The position numbers were made by a program, and so were the translations under genes. The notes beneath the pieces were generated by a model that saw only the letters and a list, made by a program, of their open reading frames with translations, was not told the origin of the DNA and did no database searches. Shown piece by piece: positions 1 through 4,978 of a stretch of 7,794 nucleotides of DNA. This DNA is from Lentisphaerota bacterium (lineage in GTDB: Bacteria; Verrucomicrobiota; Kiritimatiellia; RFP12; UBA3636): positions 1 to 7,794 of the forward strand of contig JAAZAI010000483.1 of the NCBI GenBank assembly GCA_012514445.1, in the 5' to 3' direction. Numbering within the stretch: the first letter of the stretch is position 1; each line of letters begins with the position of its first letter.

Positions 1-69
1 CGCGACGGCGCGACCGAGCGCCCGACGGCCGACGAGAGAGAAGGAGGAATCCGGCGCAAGGTTCGTCAT
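1..69 (-). CDS. 5' start of a partial gene, possibly a short-chain dehydrogenase (truncated by the window edge)
   Basis: A minus-strand frame opens with ATG at 69-67 and stays open for 23 codons to the left edge. The peptide begins MTNLAPDSSFSLVGRRAL and continues GRAVA. An N-terminus of this shape (a few polar residues, then F-x-L-x-G-R-x-A-L) is typical of NAD(P)-dependent short-chain dehydrogenases, where it should be followed by a V-T-G-x-x-x-G-I loop before G-R-A-[IV]-A. Here RRAL is joined directly to GRAVA, so the nucleotide-binding glycine loop would be absent. The ATG overlaps a TGA (68-66) of the frame downstream of the enolase remnant in an ATGA arrangement, as in translationally coupled operons. 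No clear ribosome binding site precedes it. Only 23 residues are visible, so the family call is tentative and the frame could be spurious. Confidence 0.3.
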   Translation of the reverse strand, partial: MTNLAPDSSFSLVGRRALGRAVA

Positions 70-134
70 GGAGTGCTTCTGGTCGTTGGAGGCGCTTCCG
101 CGCGGTCGGTGCGGCCGTACCAGCGCCTCATCGT

Positions 135-572
135 CTATGCGGCGGGCCCGAGATCATCGAACTTGTTGGGATACATGTTCGTGGCGATCGGGATGCGGAC
201 GGCCTTGCGCACGGCGGCGTTGCCCTCGAGCCCCCAGGCGGGATCCTCGAAGTATTCGGGGTGGAGCGCCTCGATCCGCTGGCCCACGCGGACCGCGGTC
301 GCCACGCTCCAGGTGCCGTTGGGGTCGATGCGCAAGCCGAAGTCGTCGCCGAGCCGGTCGCGGCAGAGCTCCAGCGCCCGCGCCTCTTCCATCGGATCCA
401 TCACGCCGCCCTTCAGCTTCATCGCCTTGACGCCCAGCTCCTCGTGGAGCTGCTGGCAGAGGTCGGCCATGTCCTCGGCACAGGCGTCGTCGCCCGAACC
501 CGCCTGGAAGGGCCGGCCGAAGGCGGCGGTGCCACGGGGGCGGTCGTACCGCCAGAACAAGTACGCGATCAT
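135..572 (-). pseudogene. Internal remnant of a glucarate-dehydratase-like enolase-superfamily gene
   Basis: The 145-residue frame matches the middle of glucarate dehydratase/mandelate racemase-type enzymes, which use acid-sugar substrates and Mg2+. Visible catalytic elements are the KxK pair K52/K54 in KLKGGV, metal ligand D83 in IDPNGTW, E109 in YFEDPAWG and N132 in ATNMYPNKFDDL. Full-length members have about 400-450 residues. Missing are the N-terminal capping domain (about 130 residues) and the C-terminal half of the barrel with the His-Asp catalytic dyad, so it cannot be an active dehydratase. Homology seems to begin a few codons before this ATG (DIPMIAYLFWRY), in a frame that runs open from the stop of the IclR gene; a TAG at 137-135 ends it abruptly after GPAA. 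The core motifs are well preserved, which suggests recent loss by deletion. IclR regulators often control such catabolic genes, so this was probably its target. The exact substrate is not determinable. Confidence 0.75.
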
Positions 573-632
573 CGGAATATCGAGAGAGGAAGTCGGTGTC
601 GCGTCCGGTTGGAACGGAAGCGCCGTCGAAAA

Positions 633-1403
633 TCACGTCGCGTCTTCAAGCAGGATTTTCGCGGCGCGAACGACTTTCAGCAGCGCTTGGCGCGCCTGGG
701 CGCCCCGGGCGCCGGCGAAGTCGCCGCGCAGGCCCACGAGCGTCAGTGCGAAGTGTCCGGAAGAAGCCGACAACGGCGCCGACACGGTGTCGATGCCTTG
801 CGGATGGATTCCGAGATAATCGCAAACGCCGTCGCGCAGACAGGCCGCGATCCGGCGGCGCAGTGCCGCGCCATCGTCGTGGCCCCACAGCCTGGCCCGA
901 TCCGCATGCGCCACGATGGCGTCGAGATCGGCGGCCGGAAGGACGGACAGGAGGCTGGAGCCGGAAGCCCCGACGACGACCGGGAAGCGCGCGCCGACCG
1001 GGCTCGTCACGCCGAGGGGGCTCGGGGACTCCACGCGGGCGAGGGTGACCTGGTCGTGCCCTTGGCGAACGGAGAGCTTAACCGAAAGCCGGGTGGCCTC
1101 GACCAGCCGCTCCATGGGCGCGCGCAGCAGGGCGACGACGTGGTCAACGCCCTGGAGCGCGCGGGCGATGGGCAGAAGGCCGAACGAGAGCGCGTAGCCG
1201 TCGTCGCCGGTCTTCCGGATCCAGTCGGCGGCTTCGAACGTCTGCAGCGTGCGGTAGCACGTGCTCTGGCTGATGCCGAGCCGCTGGCTGATCGCCGCCG
1301 AGCCCCCGCCGCCGTTTCCTGCGGCCAGCGCTTCGAGGATCCGCATCGCCTTTTCCAATGCCGGAACGTTGTGGACGCCGGCGCTTGTCACTTTTGAATT
1401 CAC
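633..1403 (-). CDS. IclR-family transcriptional regulator
   Basis: This 256-residue protein has the two-domain plan and normal length of IclR regulators. Residues about 14-75 form the winged helix-turn-helix: V-P-A-L-E-K-A-M-R-I-L-E-A-L opens it, ISQRLGIS is the first part of the HTH, and SQSTCYRTLQTF (45-56) is the recognition helix. Residues about 80-255 form the effector-binding domain that senses a small carboxylic or aromatic metabolite in this family. The start is GTG (1403-1401); upstream the frame is open but has no ATG or GTG, and a second in-frame GTG lies four codons downstream. No strong ribosome binding site is visible. The gene is divergent from the cysteine-rich protein gene and lies 60 bp upstream of an enolase-family remnant, its likely former target. 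A good promoter lies at 1433-1461, and a palindrome overlaps the start codon, suggesting autorepression. The family call is firm; the ligand is unknown. Confidence 0.93.
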   Translation of the reverse strand: MNSKVTSAGVHNVPALEKAMRILEALAAGNGGGGSAAISQRLGISQSTCYRTLQTFEAADWIRKTGDDGYALSFGLLPIARALQGVDHVVALLRAPMERLVEATRLSVKLSVRQGHDQVTLARVESPSPLGVTSPVGARFPVVVGASGSSLLSVLPAADLDAIVAHADRARLWGHDDGAALRRRIAACLRDGVCDYLGIHPQGIDTVSAPLSASSGHFALTLVGLRGDFAGARGAQARQALLKVVRAAKILLEDAT

Positions 1404-1433
1404 AGGTGAATAGAATGAGTTCTTTGGTGAATA
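1398..1433. promoter_or_regulatory. Candidate IclR operator: palindrome plus repeated half-site
   Basis: Positions 1398-1411 read ATTCAC-AG-GTGAAT, a perfect 6-bp-arm palindrome. The half-site GGTGAATA occurs at 1405-1412 and again at 1426-1433, start to start 21 bp apart, i.e. two helical turns, so both would face the same side of the DNA. The second copy touches the -10 element of the IclR promoter and the palindrome covers the IclR start codon. IclR-family proteins bind as dimers or tetramers to such palindromic repeats near their own promoters. Binding is inferred, not shown. Confidence 0.55.
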
Positions 1434-1461
1434 AACTACTCTTTTTGGCGTTCGTCGTCAA
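1433..1461 (-). promoter_or_regulatory. Predicted sigma-70-type promoter of the IclR gene
   Basis: On the minus strand a -35 element TTGACG (1461-1456, five of six consensus bases) is followed after exactly 17 bp by TAGTTT (1438-1433, three of six). This would start transcription near 1426 and leave a leader of about 22 nt before the GTG. The T-rich -10 region and the run of A residues in the spacer stand out from the surrounding G+C-rich sequence. Confidence 0.5.
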
Positions 1462-1576
1462 GGGGAGAGGTTGTGGACTTTCCCGGTCGTCGGGATATGA
1501 TCGGACCGGCTTTTCATCGTCGCGCGTTTGTGATAGGATGTTGGCCAGTCGAACATTCGCCGAGGAACCTCTCCCC
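1462..1576 (+). repeat. 11-bp perfect inverted repeat bracketing the leader of the plus-strand operon
   Basis: GGGGAGAGGTT (1462-1472) is the exact reverse complement of AACCTCTCCCC (1566-1576). The right arm ends 2 nt before the ATG at 1579 and directly abuts the probable ribosome binding site GAGGAA (1562-1567). Between the arms are two mutually exclusive smaller hairpins: TCCCG/CGGGA (1481-1485 with 1491-1495) and CCGGTC/GACCGG (1483-1488 with 1504-1509). The latter is followed by TTTT at 1511-1514. If transcribed from an upstream promoter, this could fold and mask translation or attenuate transcription. The repeat is seen directly; the role is inference. Confidence 0.45.
1511..1539 (+). 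promoter_or_regulatory. Weak candidate promoter for the cysteine-rich protein/kinase operon
   Basis: TTTTCA (1511-1516) and TAGGAT (1534-1539) are separated by 17 bp and each match four of six sigma-70 consensus bases. Transcription would start near 1546, leaving a leader of about 33 nt before the ATG at 1579. The match is modest, and a promoter further upstream in 1404-1480 is equally possible; that choice decides whether the inverted repeat 1462-1576 is present in the mRNA. Confidence 0.3.
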
Positions 1577-1578
1577 CC

Positions 1579-2769
1579 ATGAGCCACCCCGATTTCAGAA
1601 AAATCGTCTCGCTGGCCGCCGCATGTCTTCTTGCGTGCGGGGCCATCGCCCAGAGCCTCGTCGTCTGCCCCGCCTGCTCGCATGAATCCTCCGGCGGGAA
1701 CTTCTGCCAACACTGCGGTGCGCCCCTCGAGAAGACCGCCGCCGCTTCCGCCCGAAATCCAGCGGCGGAGACGCCCCCGGCGGAAGCCGCGGCGCCCGAG
1801 GCCTCAAGCGCGCCCGCCGCCGCCGATGTCGCAGCCCGCATCGTCCGCGAAGATCTGCACTCCGCCACCGCCGGTTCCCTCGCGACGCCCGAAGGCGCCG
1901 CGCGCGCCCTCGCGGCGCTGGCGAACGCCAAGGCCGTCTTCGCCGCCTTCCCATCTTCCGCCGTGACCGAGGAGGAACGCCGACAGATCCATGCCGGGAT
2001 CGCCGCCGCGCGCAACGCCCTGTTCAGCGCGCGCGTCGTCTGCCCGCGCTGCAACGGCCTGGGGCTCGAAGACGACATCCGCGAACTCGCCGCCCTCGAC
2101 GGCAAGTCCGTCACGATGAAGGCGGGCCGCATCTCCTGCCGGCGCTGCGGAGGCGCCGGGTCGATCGTCAAGATCCGTTCCGCCTCCGAATTGCGCTCGA
2201 TCATCGCCGCCGGGCGCCAGCGCTTCGCCGAGGCCTCGCTCCTCGCCGCACGGGTCAAGAACGGCAATGCATGGATCGCATCCGAACTGGACGCCGCGGC
2301 CACCGCGAAGCAGCAGGCGCTGCTCCGCCGCAACAGCGCCGACCCCTGCCCCGAATGCGCCGGCTACGGCCGCTGCGGGTGCGACGATTGCGGCGGCGCC
2401 CGCGTGGTGAAATGCGCCAACCGCGACTGCAAGGACGGACGGATCGAAAACAGGCCCCAGCCGCGCACTGCCGCGACCCAGGGCCGCATCGCGCCTGCTC
2501 CGGGTTCGCGCTTCACGCCTTGCCCGGACTGCAAGGGCATCGGCGAAGTCGCCTGCGAGACGTGCGGCGGCACCGGCGCCGTCGCCTGCTCCGCCTGCAA
2601 GGGCGGCGGCGAGCGCAAGGCCTGCTCCAAGTGCCATGCGGAAGGCACGATCGCCTGCAGAGCCTGCAAAGGCACCGGCAAGGACAAAAACGAACGGGAC
2701 TGCCTCGTGTGCGGCGCACAAGGCATCGTGATCTGCACCACCTGCGGCGGCGATGGATATGGAAGGTAA
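1579..2769 (+). CDS. Exported cysteine-rich protein with zinc ribbon and DnaJ-like CxxCxGxG repeats
   Basis: This 396-residue protein starts with a Sec-type signal: MSHPDFRK, a hydrophobic stretch at 9-24, and a possible cleavage site after A-I-A (24/25). L-L-A-C at 17-20 could instead be a lipobox. A zinc ribbon follows (CPAC 30-33, CQHC 43-46), then an Ala/Pro-rich linker (about 53-82), a helical stretch interrupted by CPRC-x-G-L-G (155) and CRRC-G-G-A-G (187), and a C-terminal block with CxxC motifs at 257, 268, 315, 326, 337, 349, 360, 375 and 386, several of the form CxxCxGxG as in the DnaJ zinc domain. Neighbouring motifs are mostly 11 residues apart. There is no J domain, so it is not DnaJ. 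The start has a GAGGAA site about 11 nt upstream. Its last 17 nt overlap the kinase gene, so the two are surely co-expressed. Likely roles are metal binding, thiol chemistry or protein-protein contact in the envelope; the function is unknown and I know no named family for it. Confidence 0.85.
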   Translation: MSHPDFRKIVSLAAACLLACGAIAQSLVVCPACSHESSGGNFCQHCGAPLEKTAAASARNPAAETPPAEAAAPEASSAPAAADVAARIVREDLHSATAGSLATPEGAARALAALANAKAVFAAFPSSAVTEEERRQIHAGIAAARNALFSARVVCPRCNGLGLEDDIRELAALDGKSVTMKAGRISCRRCGGAGSIVKIRSASELRSIIAAGRQRFAEASLLAARVKNGNAWIASELDAAATAKQQALLRRNSADPCPECAGYGRCGCDDCGGARVVKCANRDCKDGRIENRPQPRTAATQGRIAPAPGSRFTPCPDCKGIGEVACETCGGTGAVACSACKGGGERKACSKCHAEGTIACRACKGTGKDKNERDCLVCGAQGIVICTTCGGDGYGR

Positions 2770-4357
2770 CGGAGGCGACATTCTCAGATTCGACGGCTAC
2801 GACCAGGCCCGGCGCATCGGCCAGGGCGGCATGGCCACTGTCTGGAAAGTGCGGCAGATCTCGCTCGACCGCTGGGTCGCGATCAAAGTGCTCTCCCCCG
2901 ATCAATGCACCTCCGACGAGGAGATCGACCGCTTCCAGTCCGAGGCGCGTGTCGCCGCGCGCATGAACCACCCGGGCATCGTCCAGGTCTACGACGCCTT
3001 CTACCGCAACGACCGCTTCTGCTTCGTGATGGAATACATCGACGGCTACACCGTCGCCTCCTGGATCGCCAATCGCGGCTACATTCCGCAAGACGCATGC
3101 CTCTTCGTGTCCGCCGGCGTCGCCAGCGCCCTCGCCTACGCCTGGGAGCGCCAGAGGCTCATCCATTGCGACATCAAGCCCGACAACATCATGATCGATG
3201 CCGACGGCTCCGTGAAGGTGACCGACTTCGGCCTCTCCAAAAGCATGTTCACCCTGCAGGCCAGGCGGATGGCGGCAGAAGAGTCCTTCGTCTTCGGAAC
3301 CCCGGCGTACATCTCGCCTGAACAGGCAATGGGCTCCGAAGAGCTGTTCATCCAGACCGACATGTACTCCCTCGGCGCCACGCTCTACCACATGTGCACC
3401 GGTCGCCGACTTTTCCACGACCAGGACCTCGCCGCCATGATGGAGGCGCAGGTCAATCTCCAGGACGCCGACCCCTTCGACCTCAACGCCCAGCTCTCGC
3501 CCTGCTTCTGCGATTTCCTCGAACGCCTCCTCTGCAAGAACCCCGCGGACCGCTACGACAGCTGGAGCGACGTCATCGACGAGATCGAGAACCTCCGACA
3601 GAACCGTCCTCTGAAACTGGGAGAAATCAATCCAGCCACCACCCGCAGCACGTTGCGACGCTCGCCCATGCGCGACGCGGCTCGAGCCCGTTTCCTCGCC
3701 ACCGTTCAGACATCCGCCTCGGCGCCGGCTGCCGCGTCTCCGGCCTCGCTCTCCAGCGCGTCCACGCATGCGTCGAGGCCCGTGGCATCCGTCCTTTCGG
3801 CGCTTTCAGCTTCCGATGCGCCCGAAGCCCCGCCGGCACCGGTGGCGCCCCACGCGCCCGGCGCCCGCCGTCTCGGCGCTCTCTGCTCCTCCCCGGCGTT
3901 CAAAGCGGCGGCTGCCGCGGCGGCCATCCTCGCCGCAACCGGCGTGATCGCCTGGATCGGCCTCTGCCAGCACCGGGCCTCGATCCAGCGCACGGCCCAG
4001 GCCGCGGAGATCGGCATGATGGAAATCGAGAACCACCTGCGCATCAAACCCGAAGACTACTCCAAGGCCATCGCGCGCTACCACGACCTGCTGAACCCGC
4101 TCGAGGACTCGGCCCACGCCGCCTTGAGACAGCGGATCTCCGAGCGCTGCGAAGCCCTGCGCAAGTCGCGCGAACGACATGTCGAAAACGTCCTCAACGC
4201 GCTGCGGGCGGAGACCCGCCCCTACATCGAAGAGCGCCAGTTCGCCCGGGCCGCGGAAATCGTCCGAACCTACAACGGCGTCCTCGCCGAGGAGACGAAG
4301 AAGGATCGCGCCCAGATGGCGGACCAGCTCAACGACCAGGCGCGCAGGTTCCGCTGA
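2753..4357 (+). CDS. Transmembrane Hanks-type Ser/Thr protein kinase
   Basis: The 534-residue protein has a complete N-terminal kinase domain (about 16-281): G-loop GQGGMATVWK (23-32), ATP lysine K45 in VAIKV, helix-C E64, catalytic loop HCDIKPDN with D140 and N145, DFG 158-160, GTPAYISPEQ (182-191), D203 and R267. The loop is HCD, not HRD, so it is a non-RD kinase probably not needing classical activation-loop switching. A Ser/Ala/Pro-rich juxtamembrane linker (about 305-375) leads to one membrane helix (385-405). The outer C-terminal part (about 406-534) is charged and helical with no PASTA, PEGA or obvious TPR repeats. The kinase should face the cytoplasm and sense through the outer domain. 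The ATG at 2753 overlaps the preceding gene by 17 nt; ATG 2759 is an alternative start. Translation is probably coupled to the upstream exported cysteine-rich protein, the best candidate partner or ligand-presenting subunit. No phosphatase gene is adjacent. Confidence 0.93.
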   Translation: MDMEGNGGDILRFDGYDQARRIGQGGMATVWKVRQISLDRWVAIKVLSPDQCTSDEEIDRFQSEARVAARMNHPGIVQVYDAFYRNDRFCFVMEYIDGYTVASWIANRGYIPQDACLFVSAGVASALAYAWERQRLIHCDIKPDNIMIDADGSVKVTDFGLSKSMFTLQARRMAAEESFVFGTPAYISPEQAMGSEELFIQTDMYSLGATLYHMCTGRRLFHDQDLAAMMEAQVNLQDADPFDLNAQLSPCFCDFLERLLCKNPADRYDSWSDVIDEIENLRQNRPLKLGEINPATTRSTLRRSPMRDAARARFLATVQTSASAPAAASPASLSSASTHASRPVASVLSALSASDAPEAPPAPVAPHAPGARRLGALCSSPAFKAAAAAAAILAATGVIAWIGLCQHRASIQRTAQAAEIGMMEIENHLRIKPEDYSKAIARYHDLLNPLEDSAHAALRQRISERCEALRKSRERHVENVLNALRAETRPYIEERQFARAAEIVRTYNGVLAEETKKDRAQMADQLNDQARRFR

Positions 4358-4978
4358 TCAGGGCAGGATGCGTACGCGCCGGCCTTCGACGCGCAGCCTC
4401 CCCGCCGCCATCAGCCGCAGGGCCTCGGGATACGCCTCGTGCTCCTGCGCCTGGATGCGGGCGTGCAATGACTCCGGCGTGTCGTCCTCGAGCACCGGTA
4501 CGGCGCGCTGCAGGATGATCGGCCCCGTGTCCGTACCGGCGTCCACGAAATGCACGGTGCAGCCCGCGACCTTCGCGCCGTAGTCGAGCGCCTGGCGCCA
4601 GGCGGCGATGCCCGTGAACGCCGGCAGCAGCGCCGGATGGATGTTGAGCACGCGGTCGGGAAAGCGGGCGAGCAGCCCGGGCTTGACGATGCGCATGAAG
4701 CCCGCCAGCACCACGACTTCCACGCCGCGGCGCTCCAGATGCGCGATGGTGCGCGCCTCGGCCTCGCCATCGAGCTTCGTCTTGAACGGCGCGGGGTCGA
4801 GATACGCCGCGTCAAGCCCGTGCCGCTCGGCACGGCGGAGGATGCCGGCGTCCGGCACGTCGGAGACGACGCTGACGATCCGCGCGTCGAGCGAACCGGC
4901 CTCGATCGCGTCCTGGATGGACTGCATGTTCGAGCCGGAGCCCGAGCCGAGAACGCCGATTTTCAAAGTTCCGCTCAT
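4358..4978 (-). CDS. purN: Phosphoribosylglycinamide formyltransferase (GAR transformylase)
   Basis: PurN transfers the formyl group of N10-formyl-tetrahydrofolate to GAR, the third step of purine synthesis, in the cytoplasm. The 206-residue length is normal for the family. Landmarks are the nucleotide-binding start KIGVLGSGSGSNMQ (6-19), VVLAGFMRIV (89-98), the active-site segment LNIHPALLPAF with catalytic N112 and H114, and FVDAGTDTGPIILQ with catalytic D150. The start is the ATG at 4978-4976; it overlaps the metY stop as ATGA, which implies translational coupling, although the same frame remains open further upstream through metY. A GGAGG sits 13 nt upstream, a rather long spacing. The gene ends immediately against the stop of the convergent kinase gene. 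No other pur gene is present here. Identification is secure. Confidence 0.95.
   Translation of the reverse strand: MSGTLKIGVLGSGSGSNMQSIQDAIEAGSLDARIVSVVSDVPDAGILRRAERHGLDAAYLDPAPFKTKLDGEAEARTIAHLERRGVEVVVLAGFMRIVKPGLLARFPDRVLNIHPALLPAFTGIAAWRQALDYGAKVAGCTVHFVDAGTDTGPIILQRAVPVLEDDTPESLHARIQAQEHEAYPEALRLMAAGRLRVEGRRVRILP

Noticed and set aside
37..68. A near-perfect plus-strand ribosome binding site (AAGGAGGA, about 39-47) before an ATG at 68 and open plus-strand frames 68-430 and 73-819
   Set aside because: The spacing to the ATG is over 20 nt, the encoded peptides are Arg/Ser/Pro-rich with no family resemblance, and the frames lie antisense to the recognisable enolase remnant and IclR gene.
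261..1397. Long plus-strand open frame of 378 codons antisense to the IclR gene
   Set aside because: Composition is that of a G+C-rich shadow (Arg/Ala/Gly/Asp runs) with no motifs; the opposite strand encodes a clear IclR protein.
1481..1514. Rho-independent terminator (CCGGTC/GACCGG stem followed by TTTT)
   Set aside because: The stem is only 6 bp with a 15-nt loop and a 4-T tail, and no gene ends here; at best it is part of a leader attenuator, so no terminator is called.
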